Source: CAYNJG01 sp965216885 (lineage in GTDB: Bacteria; Planctomycetota; Planctomycetia; Pirellulales; Pirellulaceae). From it: DNA of 64,000 nt. A model generated the notes under the pieces. It saw only the letters and a program-made list of their open reading frames with translations, had not been told where the DNA came from and did no database searches. The translations under genes and the position numbers were made by a program. The stretch is taken from positions 992,001 through 1,056,000 of the forward strand of contig OZ244208.1 in NCBI GenBank assembly GCA_965216885.1. Direction: 5' to 3'. Shown here in pieces: positions 18,023 through 26,567 of the stretch (within the stretch, counting starts at the first letter, position 1; the number at the start of each line of letters is the position of its first letter).

Positions 18023-18822
18023 GCACGACGTTGATTGACGGACACGTTCATCTGCACGAGAACTTCCGTCTCGATCGTGTGCTTGAATCGGCGGTGCGTA
18101 ACGCCGCCAGGCTGACTCCCGGGGCAGACGCCGAAAACGAAAAACGTATCGTCGTTCTGCTGCTTGCGCAGATTCCCGCATCTGATCCGCTGGAGGATCT
18201 GAAGCAACGCGCGGCTCTATGCTCGACCTGGACACACGTCGTTCCCGACGACACATCGATGGTGTTCACGAAGCCGGATGGTTCAACAGTGGTCGTCGTG
18301 GCGGGACGACAGCTTGTTTCTGCGGAGAAGCTGGAAGTACTCGGCCTCTGTAGTCGATCGGAGATTCCCAACGGCTTGCCGCTCGGTGACGCGGTGACAG
18401 CCGTCCGGGACGCCGGGGCCGTTGCCGTATTGCCATGGGGATTTGGAAAGTGGTGGTTTTCTCGCGGTCAGTTGCTGCGGCAGTTTCTCGCGACGGAGAA
18501 AGTTGATGACGCCTCGGTGTTGCTTGGTGAGAACGGATGTCATTGGGCGTCGACGGGTGAAGCCGCAGCGAAACTGGGGCGACAATATGGAGTTCCGGTT
18601 CTTGCTGGCAGTGACCCTTTGCCGATACCTGTTCATGAGCAGCGGGCGGGGAGCTTTGGCAGTCTGATTCGCGCCGCGATTGATCTGGATATGCCCACCG
18701 AGTGGCTGCGGGGACATCTTCGGAATCCCACGGAGCCGCTGGAAACGGTTGGTCGCGGACGTACGTTGCTTGAATTCGTGCGGGATCAGGTTGGCGTTCG
18801 GACGTCCGGGAAGAAGCAATGA
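18019..18822 (+). CDS. PHP/amidohydrolase-like metal-dependent protein
   Basis: 267 residues. The N-terminus LIDGHVHLHENF (H9, H11, H13) is the metal-ligand motif of amidohydrolase and PHP-type hydrolases. Further candidate active-site stretches are VAVLPWGFGKWWFSRG (residues 134-149), ENGCHW and LAGSDPLP, the last placed like the conserved aspartate of amidohydrolases. No signal peptide or membrane segment is seen, so it is probably cytoplasmic. It is translationally coupled on both sides (ATGA with the GT-C gene and ATGA with the GlpD-like gene), implying a shared pathway. The substrate is unknown; I do not recognise a characterised homologue. Confidence 0.62.
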   Translation: MSTTLIDGHVHLHENFRLDRVLESAVRNAARLTPGADAENEKRIVVLLLAQIPASDPLEDLKQRAALCSTWTHVVPDDTSMVFTKPDGSTVVVVAGRQLVSAEKLEVLGLCSRSEIPNGLPLGDAVTAVRDAGAVAVLPWGFGKWWFSRGQLLRQFLATEKVDDASVLLGENGCHWASTGEAAAKLGRQYGVPVLAGSDPLPIPVHEQRAGSFGSLIRAAIDLDMPTEWLRGHLRNPTEPLETVGRGRTLLEFVRDQVGVRTSGKKQ

Positions 18823-20294
18823 CGAACATCGAGCGCGATCCACAGGCACTTCGCAACGAGCGTTTTGACGTGGTCGTGATCGGTGGCGGCATCTACGGCG
18901 CTTGTTTGCTGCTGGAGGCATCGCGTCGCGGGTTACGTGCGTTGCTGGTTGAGCGTGACGACTTTGGTGGGCACACAAGCTGGAATTCATTGCGAATTGT
19001 GCACGGCGGATTGCGGTATCTGCAGACTGCGGACTTCGCGCGCTTTCGACGGTCGGTTGCCGAGCAGGCGTGGTGGCTGCGTGAGTTTCCGGATCTCGTC
19101 AAGCCGCTGCCGTGTCTGATGCCGCTCTACAATCGTGGTTTGCGGCGCACTGGCATCATGCGAGCTGCGCTGTCGATAAATGATGTGCTGGCTCGTCCGA
19201 TTCGACGTCGAGTTGCTGGCGATGCCAATCTACTGCAGTGTGGCGGCATCATCGATGCGAAAGCGACGCTTGAACAATTCCCGGCCGTGAATCCGAGCGG
19301 CCTTCGTGGCGGAGCAATCTGGTACGACGCGTTCATGGAGAGCCCCCAACGGTTGCTCATTGAGGTGCTGCGATGGGCAAATGCGGCTGGTGGAAAGTCT
19401 CTTAACTATATGAAGTGCACCGGATTGCTTTCAGCCGGCGACGTCGTATCCGGGATCAAGTCCAGGTGTTCGCTCACTGGGGACGAGTACGAATTCCTGG
19501 GTAACAATGTGATCAATTGCGCCGGCTCCTGGTCGCGACTGGTCGCAGCGGGCGTCGCGGCGGGCGTTGAGTCAGAACAGAAAGATTATGCGCGAGCTTT
19601 CAATATCGTGGTTGGCTGCAAACCGTTTTCTCGATCTGCCCTCGCGCTGACGCCGAAAGCGACCAACGACAAACCTACAACGTGGTTCGCGGTTCCATAT
19701 CGTGGGCAGACGATGATTGGTACGGCTCATCTGCCCCCAGGCGACGAGATCTCGCCAACGGCATCGCAGGTTCAAGCGTTACTGGATGAAGTCAATCGGA
19801 CAGTAACCGAGTTACCGCTTACGCTCGACGATGTGTTGGCGGTTCTGCCTGGCCGGCTGCCAGCCGCTACCAATGGCTCGCATTTTCCGGGAAAGTCGCC
19901 CAGAATAAGGACGAACGACAGGTTACGTGGGCTGACGTCGGTCGAGGGTGTGAAATACACCACGGCGCGACACGTGGCCGAGCAGACATTGGCTGCGACC
20001 CTTGGTTCCCTGCCCGATTGCCAGCAATTACAACGCCCCCAACCAGTAACAAGACCCACCCTCGATTCGACAATTTCGGCCAGCGATTTGCACAAGTGGA
20101 TCGCTGAGGAAAGCGTTCAACACATTGATGACCTGATTTTTCGCCGGCAGGACCCGCTGCATCATATTGGGCAGCTCAATGAGTTGGGTAAGCAGCTTGT
20201 AAGCCTGACAGGCATGGATGCGGAAAAGCAGCAACAGGAACTTCGATGTTTCGAAAATACCCTAGCGAGTGTTCGATTCAACACAGATTCGTAA
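18819..20294 (+). CDS. FAD-dependent oxidoreductase, glycerol-3-phosphate dehydrogenase-like
   Basis: 491 residues. The FAD-binding Rossmann motif VVVIGGGIYGACLLLEASRRG lies at residues 18-38 and is followed by LVERDDFGGHTSWNSLRIVHGGLRYLQ, the GlpD family signature in which the flavin-contacting loop precedes a conserved histidine-glycine-glycine. LPGRLPA, RTNDRLRGLTSVEGVKYTTAR near residue 370 is the second FAD-contacting part. The C-terminal accessory domain of GlpD is present but short. GlpD oxidises glycerol 3-phosphate to dihydroxyacetone phosphate and reduces quinone. Its place in a glycan cluster, coupled to a hydrolase-like gene, suggests a modified substrate, which is inference. Confidence 0.8.
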   Translation: MTNIERDPQALRNERFDVVVIGGGIYGACLLLEASRRGLRALLVERDDFGGHTSWNSLRIVHGGLRYLQTADFARFRRSVAEQAWWLREFPDLVKPLPCLMPLYNRGLRRTGIMRAALSINDVLARPIRRRVAGDANLLQCGGIIDAKATLEQFPAVNPSGLRGGAIWYDAFMESPQRLLIEVLRWANAAGGKSLNYMKCTGLLSAGDVVSGIKSRCSLTGDEYEFLGNNVINCAGSWSRLVAAGVAAGVESEQKDYARAFNIVVGCKPFSRSALALTPKATNDKPTTWFAVPYRGQTMIGTAHLPPGDEISPTASQVQALLDEVNRTVTELPLTLDDVLAVLPGRLPAATNGSHFPGKSPRIRTNDRLRGLTSVEGVKYTTARHVAEQTLAATLGSLPDCQQLQRPQPVTRPTLDSTISASDLHKWIAEESVQHIDDLIFRRQDPLHHIGQLNELGKQLVSLTGMDAEKQQQELRCFENTLASVRFNTDS

Positions 20295-20325
20295 TCGCTG
20301 GCTGACCAGCACTGAGAAATCCCTA

Positions 20326-21057
20326 ATGGCTACCGCCGTGCAGACCGAACAACCGGACCTCGCCAGTTCAACGGACGAGTACGCTCGTCGTTTTGCCGGT
20401 GCGGTGGGGCAGTACTTTCTGGATGTGCAGTGGGAGTTCGTGCGAGCGTTTTTGCCGGCACCGGGCACCTGCCGCATCCTCGACGTTGGCGGCGGTCACG
20501 CTCAGTTAGCCCGGCCTCTGGTGAATCTTGGCTACGACGTTACCGTCTTCGGCAGCAATGATGCGTGCATACCTCGTCTTGATCGAGAGGTGGGTGCCGG
20601 GAAGTACCACTACATTAGCGGTGATTTGCTGTCACTTCCGTTAGATTCGGACAGCTTTGACATTGTGTTGGCATTCCGTTTGCTTCCACATCTGGACAAT
20701 TGGCCACGCTTTCTTGACGAGGTTACTCGTGTCGCAAGCAAAAGCGTTGTGGTTGATTTCCCCGATCTTTGCAGCGTGAACTGGTTTTCGGAACGCCTGT
20801 TTGCTGCCAAGGCGATGGTGGAAGACAATACGCGGCAGTATCGCTGTTTCCACCAGCGTGAAATTATTGACCGACTGACGACCAACGAGTTTTGCAACAT
20901 TGAACTACGAGGGCAATTCCTGTTTCCGATGGCTATCCATCGGTTGATGCGAACGAGGATCATTTCGGAGTCACTGGAGCGAGTTGCAAGGGCGACTGGC
21001 ATGACGGAGCGATTTGGCTCTCCCGTGATTCTGAAGGCTTCGCGAAAAACAGGTTGA
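20326..21057 (+). CDS. Class I SAM-dependent methyltransferase
   Basis: 243 residues from ATG 20326. Motif I is RILDVGGGHAQLARPL near residue 50, followed by YDVTVFGS (motif II region), GDLLSLPLDSDSFDIVLAF (motif post-I/II, as in UbiE-type enzymes) and LLPHLDNWPRFLDEVTRVASKSVVVDFPD. The fold is complete. In this setting it probably methylates a sugar hydroxyl of a glycan intermediate, but the acceptor is not predictable. It lies 31 bases after the GlpD-like gene and 36 bases before a GT4 gene, on the same strand. A GTG further upstream at 20269 would overlap the GlpD-like gene and is less likely. Confidence 0.82.
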   Translation: MATAVQTEQPDLASSTDEYARRFAGAVGQYFLDVQWEFVRAFLPAPGTCRILDVGGGHAQLARPLVNLGYDVTVFGSNDACIPRLDREVGAGKYHYISGDLLSLPLDSDSFDIVLAFRLLPHLDNWPRFLDEVTRVASKSVVVDFPDLCSVNWFSERLFAAKAMVEDNTRQYRCFHQREIIDRLTTNEFCNIELRGQFLFPMAIHRLMRTRIISESLERVARATGMTERFGSPVILKASRKTG

Positions 21058-21093
21058 AGGCAACAAGCCGCCCGCTGACAAAAAGCACCACAG

Positions 21094-22266
21094 ATGAAAT
21101 TACTCGTACTCGCACCACAGCCGTTTTTTCAGAATCGCGGTACTCCAATCGCGACGCTGAAAATGCTGCACGTGCTTTCGGCGGAAGGTCACGACATTGA
21201 TCTGTTGACGTACCATGAAGGTTCGCCGATCGACGTGCAGAACTGTCGGCATCTTCGCATCCCCTCGATTCCCTTCGTTAAGGACGTGCCGCCCGGATTC
21301 TCGATCAAGAAGTTGATTTGCGATGCGGTCATGACATTCACGGTGATTCGGCTTTGTCTCAGAAAGGAATATCACGTCATTCACGCCGTCGAAGAGTCGG
21401 TGTTTATGGCGTTGCTGATCAAGGCCTTCACGGGGACCGCCTACATCTACGACATGGACTCGTCGTTGCCGCGGCAGATCATGGATCAATTGCCGTTCCT
21501 GAAACCTGTTGGTGCGTTGCTGCGATTTTTCGAAGGTCTCGCCGTGCGTCATAGTTGCGGCGTGGTCGCCGTATGCCAGTCGCTGGAAGATGTCGCAGCG
21601 TCGCACTGTAATGACGTCCCCATTGTGCGGATCGAGGACGCCAGTCTGCTAACCGAACAGCAACAGGAGAAGGACGAAGCCCCTTCGGAAATTTTGAATA
21701 TCGAAGGTCGTGTTCTCATGTACGTGGGCAACCTGCAGACCTACCAGGGAATCGATCTGCTGCTGGACGCTTACACACACGTGTACCACCGTCTGAAGGA
21801 CGTGCAGCTGGTGATCATTGGTGGTAGCGCAGAAGAGATAAAAAAGTATCGCGGGATCGCGCAGCGATTTGGGATCGCCGATCGAACACATTTCCTTGGC
21901 CCGCGTCCAATCGAACAACTGGGGTCATATCTGGAGCAGGCGAATATTCTTGTCTCGCCAAGAACATTGGGCAGTAATACGCCTATGAAAGTGTTTTCCT
22001 ATCTTGAGTCGGGCACACCCGTCCTTGCGACGAACCTTGATATGCACACGCAGGTGCTGGATCCGGAAGTGGCCCTGTTAGCGGACCCAAATCCACTGGA
22101 CATGGCGCGTGGGGTGTGTGCCCTGTTGGACGATGAGGGCTTGCGAGATCGTATTTCACACGCGGCACAACAACGCATCAAGCAGCAGTTCTGTCCCGAA
22201 CTGTTGGACTTGAAACTGTCAGAGTTCTATCAGGAACTGGCCCTTTCACTGGGCGTCGGTAGTTAG
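21094..22266 (+). CDS. Family 4 glycosyltransferase
   Basis: 390 residues. It begins MKLLVLAPQPFFQNRGTPIA, the GT4 acceptor-domain start with the RGTPIA loop. The donor domain shows LMYVGNLQTYQGIDLLLDA, VIIGGSAEEIKKYR and the region SNTPMKVFSYLESGTPVLATN, in which a serine precedes the usual EX7E position (K-V-F-S-Y-L-E-S). The motif is weaker than in the other GT4 genes here because the first glutamate is not clearly placed. It is a cytoplasmic or peripheral transferase. It is followed by a nucleotide-sugar epimerase-like gene after 36 bases. Confidence 0.83.
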   Translation: MKLLVLAPQPFFQNRGTPIATLKMLHVLSAEGHDIDLLTYHEGSPIDVQNCRHLRIPSIPFVKDVPPGFSIKKLICDAVMTFTVIRLCLRKEYHVIHAVEESVFMALLIKAFTGTAYIYDMDSSLPRQIMDQLPFLKPVGALLRFFEGLAVRHSCGVVAVCQSLEDVAASHCNDVPIVRIEDASLLTEQQQEKDEAPSEILNIEGRVLMYVGNLQTYQGIDLLLDAYTHVYHRLKDVQLVIIGGSAEEIKKYRGIAQRFGIADRTHFLGPRPIEQLGSYLEQANILVSPRTLGSNTPMKVFSYLESGTPVLATNLDMHTQVLDPEVALLADPNPLDMARGVCALLDDEGLRDRISHAAQQRIKQQFCPELLDLKLSEFYQELALSLGVGS

Positions 22267-22302
22267 CGACAGGCCAATTTTGGCGGGGAGGTATGCGTCA
22301 AT

Positions 22303-23304
22303 ATGACACACGCTCTTGTCACGGGTGCGAGTGGTTTCACGGGAAGTGCGCTCGCAAATGAACTCGCGCGTCGCGGGTACACGGTTCGGGCGCTGGTCCG
22401 CAAGTCTTCGGATGTCTCGCTGCTTGACCGGGACTTGCTCGAGTCGGGCAACATTGTGCTTCACTACGGTGACCTCTGCGACGACGACAGTGTAGATTCC
22501 GCGGTGCAAGGTGTGGATCATGTCTACCACATCGCCGCCCTCTATCGCACCGCGAAACACTCTGATGATGTGTACTGGGATGTCAACGTGCACGGTACTC
22601 GTCGAATTCTGGATGCCGGCAAACGGCACTCCGTGAGCCGCATTTTGCACTGCAGCACGATTGGTGTGCACGGCGGCGTACAGGAAATTCCCGCCAACGA
22701 AACCAGTGCGTTCGATCCCGGTGACATTTATCAGGTCACCAAACTGGAAGGCGAGCGTTTGGCGCAGGCAGCCATACAGGACGGCCAGCCGGTGTCGATT
22801 GTTCGCCCTGCCGGAATCTATGGGCCGGGCGATCTGCGATTTCTCAAGCTCTTTTCGATGGTGAAGTCAGGCAAGTTCATCATGTTCGGATCGGGTGAGA
22901 CGCTGATGCACATGGTCTACATTGATGACCTTGTCGACGGCATGATCAAGGCGTTGGAGTCCGACGCCGGTATTGGCAAGACGATGATCCTTGCGGGCGA
23001 CCAGTACGTCACGCTCAACGAACTCGTCGAGCTGGTTTCGAATGCAACCGACCGACGGAGTCCACCGCGGTTGCGTTTTCCGCTGTGGCCCTTGATGTTT
23101 GCGGCGTCCCTTTGTGAAGGTGTTTGCAAGCCCTTTGGTATCGAGCCGCCACTCCATCGTCGGCGCGCAGCCTTTTTCACGAAACACCGCGCGTTCTCGA
23201 TCGAGCTCGCTCGAAACGAGATTGGCTACCAACCCAAGGTTGATCTGGCGGTGGGCCTGCGAAGAACGGCGGAATGGTACACCCGGAAGAATTTACTGGC
23301 CTGA
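22303..23304 (+). CDS. NAD-dependent epimerase/dehydratase (extended SDR)
   Basis: 333 residues. The N-terminal TGASGFTGSALANELARRG is the TGxxGxxG cofactor motif, followed by GDLCDDDSVDSAVQGVDHVYHIAA. The catalytic YxxxK is in DIYQVTKLEGERLA at about residue 145, with the preceding CSTIG serine. RPAGIYGPGD and a C-terminal substrate domain complete the family. It could be a nucleotide-sugar epimerase, a dihydroflavonol reductase-like enzyme or an HpnA-type protein; similarity to several SDR subfamilies prevents a firm choice. GGGGAGG lies 11 bases before the start. It closes a run of tightly spaced genes: a 184-base gap follows. Confidence 0.8.
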   Translation: MTHALVTGASGFTGSALANELARRGYTVRALVRKSSDVSLLDRDLLESGNIVLHYGDLCDDDSVDSAVQGVDHVYHIAALYRTAKHSDDVYWDVNVHGTRRILDAGKRHSVSRILHCSTIGVHGGVQEIPANETSAFDPGDIYQVTKLEGERLAQAAIQDGQPVSIVRPAGIYGPGDLRFLKLFSMVKSGKFIMFGSGETLMHMVYIDDLVDGMIKALESDAGIGKTMILAGDQYVTLNELVELVSNATDRRSPPRLRFPLWPLMFAASLCEGVCKPFGIEPPLHRRRAAFFTKHRAFSIELARNEIGYQPKVDLAVGLRRTAEWYTRKNLLA

Positions 23305-23488
23305 ACTGCGTTCCGCCCAGAATCGGCAGTTCGCGCTGCGGGTCAATCCGATTCTTTCGCTATCAACGTTCCCTGACTTTCGGTAATACGCACCGGGGTC
23401 AGTTTCAGCACCTCCCGGCTCGCGGAGAGGGCATATTTTACCGGTTCCGAAATGCGCGCCGACTTGCGCGAACAGAAGGTGTCGGATT

Positions 23489-24598
23489 ATGAAGGTTTGT
23501 CTGGATATTCGGGTTAGCACGAAGGGAGGTACGAGTACCTTCATCGATAACTACGTGCGCGAACTCGATGATATCCAGCACGATCACAGCATCCACTTTG
23601 TTTTCAACGAAGGCGCAACGCCGCTCAATGGCCGACATCCCCGCGTGGCGGCGGTTCCCTACAGTAATCGTGTTTGGGAATTTCAGTGGTCGCAGTTCGA
23701 ACTCGGTCGCATTCTCAAACGACACCAGTTTGACGCCTATCACAGTTTGAAGCACGTCGGGCCGATGTTCTGTAGCTCGAAGACGATCTATCGTGTTCCG
23801 GCGGTCGGCCAGTTTCTGGGCAACTACCCCATGCAGACGCTCGACCACATCTACTGGAAGCACGTCGCGGGCGCGGTGTATCGCAAGGCTGACTTGCTCA
23901 TCGCCGTTTCGCAGTACATTGCGGATGGCCTGGTGCAGCGACTGGGCATTCCTGAAGATCGTGTTGTTACGATCAACAACGGCGTCGATGGTCGATTCCG
24001 GAAGCTACCGGCGGATCAGATCGAACATCACCGTTGGCGACAGCACGACATCAAGGATGACTATATCCTCTGCGTGGGTAACCTGGTGCCCGTCAAGAAT
24101 TTTGCAACGGCCATTCGTGCCTACGCCATTCTTGCGAATGACAATTCCATGGTTCCCGACCTGGTGCTCGCCGGAGGTCAGAAGCACCCGCACTTCAATG
24201 AACTTCGAGGGCTGGTGGACGAGTGTGGACTGCAGGATCGAGTGAAGTTTGTTGGCTACAAGTCCGGCGATGATTTGCTGCATTTGTACAATGGAGCCAA
24301 AATGCTGGTACATCCGTCTCTGCACGAAGGATTCAGTTTCACCATTCTGGAAGCCATGTCGTGCGGAGTTCCCATGGTCGCTTCGGCGTCGACGTCCATA
24401 CCGGAGGCGGCGGGCGATGCGGCCCTGTACCACGAAGACCCCATGGACAAGGAAGCCCTGGCCGCTCAGATGCAGCGATTGTTGGACGACGAAGAGCTCG
24501 GTAAGACACTGACGGCTTGCGCGCTGCAACGCGCGCCTGAATTTACATGGAAGCGATGTGTGACGAAAACCGTGGCAGCCTATGACCTTATCGGCTGA
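23489..24598 (+). CDS. Family 4 glycosyltransferase
   Basis: 369 residues. It starts MKVCLDIRVSTKGGTSTFIDNYVREL, a typical GT4 acceptor loop of the mannosyltransferase/WbdA-like type, and AAGTCGG-like AAGGTG lies seven bases upstream as ribosome binding site. The donor domain has LCVGNLVPVKNFATAIRA, LVLAGGQKHPHFNELR and the EX7E motif in EGFSFTILEAMSCGVPMVAS followed by STSIPEAAGDAALY. It probably adds mannose or a similar sugar. The 184 bases upstream could hold a promoter, but I found no convincing -35/-10 pair. Nineteen bases separate it from the second amidotransferase. Confidence 0.86.
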   Translation: MKVCLDIRVSTKGGTSTFIDNYVRELDDIQHDHSIHFVFNEGATPLNGRHPRVAAVPYSNRVWEFQWSQFELGRILKRHQFDAYHSLKHVGPMFCSSKTIYRVPAVGQFLGNYPMQTLDHIYWKHVAGAVYRKADLLIAVSQYIADGLVQRLGIPEDRVVTINNGVDGRFRKLPADQIEHHRWRQHDIKDDYILCVGNLVPVKNFATAIRAYAILANDNSMVPDLVLAGGQKHPHFNELRGLVDECGLQDRVKFVGYKSGDDLLHLYNGAKMLVHPSLHEGFSFTILEAMSCGVPMVASASTSIPEAAGDAALYHEDPMDKEALAAQMQRLLDDEELGKTLTACALQRAPEFTWKRCVTKTVAAYDLIG

Positions 24599-24617
24599 CC
24601 GAAACAGGGTTTGAAAA

Positions 24618-26567
24618 ATGTGCGGAATCACGGGAATAGCCCTGACAGATCGGCAGCAACGGCCCTGTGTCGAAACGCTGGCCCGCATGTGTGCCGCGCT
24701 GACGCATCGCGGACCGGACAGCTCCGGCGGATTGGCTGAACCGGGCATCGGTCTGGCGATGCAACGCCTCTCCGTGATCGACGTTCCTGGTGGGTCGCAA
24801 CCCGTCTTCAACGAAGACCACACGGTCGCCGTTGTCTTCAATGGGGAGATCTACAACTTCCGGGAGTTGCGAGATCAACTGATTGCCAGTGGGCATCAGT
24901 TCGCCGCGCACGGCGATACGGAAACGATCGTGCATCTCTACGAGGAGTACGGCCTGGATTTCGTCTCGCACTTGCACGGCATGTTTGCAATCGCCATCTG
25001 GGATTTTCGCAAGCAGCAGTTGATCCTGACTCGAGATCGCCTGGGCGTGAAGCCGCTGTACTATTACGCGGACCAGAATCGATTCAGCTTTGCTTCCGAG
25101 ATCAAGTCATTGCTGCAGGATGCGACGATCCCCCGTACATCCAGTTTCGTCGCGCTGCATCAGCTCCTGACGCTCGGTCATATTTTGCCACCGAATACAG
25201 CCTTCGAAGGCATCCTCGAATTGCCGCCGGCAACGACGCTCATTTACCAACAGGGCAATTTTGAGTTGCAGTCGTGGTGGGATCTGAGCTATTCGCAGCC
25301 AGACATCTACAATGAGCAGGAGACGCATCGCGATCTGATGAGCCAGATCAGGGCGGCAGTCGCGAGACGACTTATCAGTGACGTACCCCTTGGGGCCTTC
25401 CTGAGCGGTGGTATTGATTCCAGTATCGTTGTAGCGCTGATGAGTCAGTTGATTTCGGAGCCCGTCAAAACGTTCTCCATCGGATTCGACGATGCGGAAT
25501 TCTCCGAGCTGCCGTACGCCCGGCAGGTGGCCGAGCATTGCGGAACGGATCATCACGAACTGATCGTGAAACCGGACGTTCCGCAGATCATGCAGCAACT
25601 CATTCATCATCATGACGCGCCCTTTTACGATACTTCCGCGATTCCAACGTGGTACGTCAGTAAGTTCGCCCGTGAGCACGTAACGGTCGCATTGTCCGGC
25701 GATGGCGGTGATGAGATGTTTGCGGGCTACAACATCTACCTCGCAGCCAAAGTTGCGCAACGGTACTCGTTCGTGCCGCCTGTGATTGCCAAGAATGTGC
25801 TGGAACCTCTGATGCAACTGATCCCGGAGACGGGGACCTACATCAACAAGGGACGTGTGGCTCGGGAGTTCGTCAAAGGGCTCTCCATGTCTCCCCTCGG
25901 TCGATACACACGCTGGGCGACTAAAATCAAACGAGAAACCCGTAGTCGACTTTACTGTGATCCCGAGCTTCGGGAGTTGCAGCGAATGCCGGACGAGAGC
26001 CTGTTGGCGCCATGGTTCGAAGCGCAGAGTGACTGTAGCGAACTGAGTAAGCTGCTGTACGTCGGTACGAAGACCGAACTGCCCTGCGACATGCTTCGGA
26101 AAGTCGATCGTATGAGCATGGCTCATTCGTTGGAGGTGCGCTCGCCGTTTCTTGATCATCATCTCTTCGAGTTTGCATCCGGATTGCACGACGACGCGAA
26201 GCTCAAGGGGCGCACTACGAAACACGCGTTGCGGCAAATTGCCAGGGACCTGCTGCCCTCCAGCGTGGTGGACCGGCCGAAGCGTGGATTCTCGATTCCC
26301 CTCGACCGGTGGCTGCGGGAAGATTTGCGGGACTATTCAAGACAGATCCTGTTTGACCCCAAGGCTGAGCAGCGAGGCTTATTCGACAATACCTTTGTTC
26401 GTCAGCTTGCTGAGGAGCATACCGGGGGGAAAATCTCCCGCGGCAGAGAGCTGTGGACCTTGATGACGATCGAGCTTTGGCAACGATCGTATATCGACAA
26501 ATTTGCCTGGGAGCTGAAGAATCCCGGTCCATTGAGTCTAGTCACACCCATGACGCAAGGCGCTTAA
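24618..26567 (+). CDS. asnB: Asparagine synthase-type amidotransferase 2 (XrtA-associated amidotransferase-like)
   Basis: 649 residues, with the catalytic cysteine at position 2 (MCGITGIAL), HRGPDSSGG, VVFNGEIYNFRELR and, in the synthetase half, SGGIDSS at residues 263-269, then ALSGDGGDEMFAGYNIY and VRSPFLDHHLFEFASGL. Both active sites look intact. The layout, including RPKRGFSIPLDRWLREDLRD, resembles exosortase-A-system amidotransferase 1 (TIGR03108-like); that subfamily call is from memory. It differs clearly from the first copy at 6977, so it is not a recent duplication. It probably amidates a carboxylated sugar. The next gene starts on the base after its stop. Confidence 0.88.
   Translation: MCGITGIALTDRQQRPCVETLARMCAALTHRGPDSSGGLAEPGIGLAMQRLSVIDVPGGSQPVFNEDHTVAVVFNGEIYNFRELRDQLIASGHQFAAHGDTETIVHLYEEYGLDFVSHLHGMFAIAIWDFRKQQLILTRDRLGVKPLYYYADQNRFSFASEIKSLLQDATIPRTSSFVALHQLLTLGHILPPNTAFEGILELPPATTLIYQQGNFELQSWWDLSYSQPDIYNEQETHRDLMSQIRAAVARRLISDVPLGAFLSGGIDSSIVVALMSQLISEPVKTFSIGFDDAEFSELPYARQVAEHCGTDHHELIVKPDVPQIMQQLIHHHDAPFYDTSAIPTWYVSKFAREHVTVALSGDGGDEMFAGYNIYLAAKVAQRYSFVPPVIAKNVLEPLMQLIPETGTYINKGRVAREFVKGLSMSPLGRYTRWATKIKRETRSRLYCDPELRELQRMPDESLLAPWFEAQSDCSELSKLLYVGTKTELPCDMLRKVDRMSMAHSLEVRSPFLDHHLFEFASGLHDDAKLKGRTTKHALRQIARDLLPSSVVDRPKRGFSIPLDRWLREDLRDYSRQILFDPKAEQRGLFDNTFVRQLAEEHTGGKISRGRELWTLMTIELWQRSYIDKFAWELKNPGPLSLVTPMTQGA

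Noticed and set aside
25107..26237. 376-residue open frame on the - strand
   Set aside because: It is antisense to the second AsnB gene, which has all catalytic motifs; the antisense peptide has no recognisable domain.
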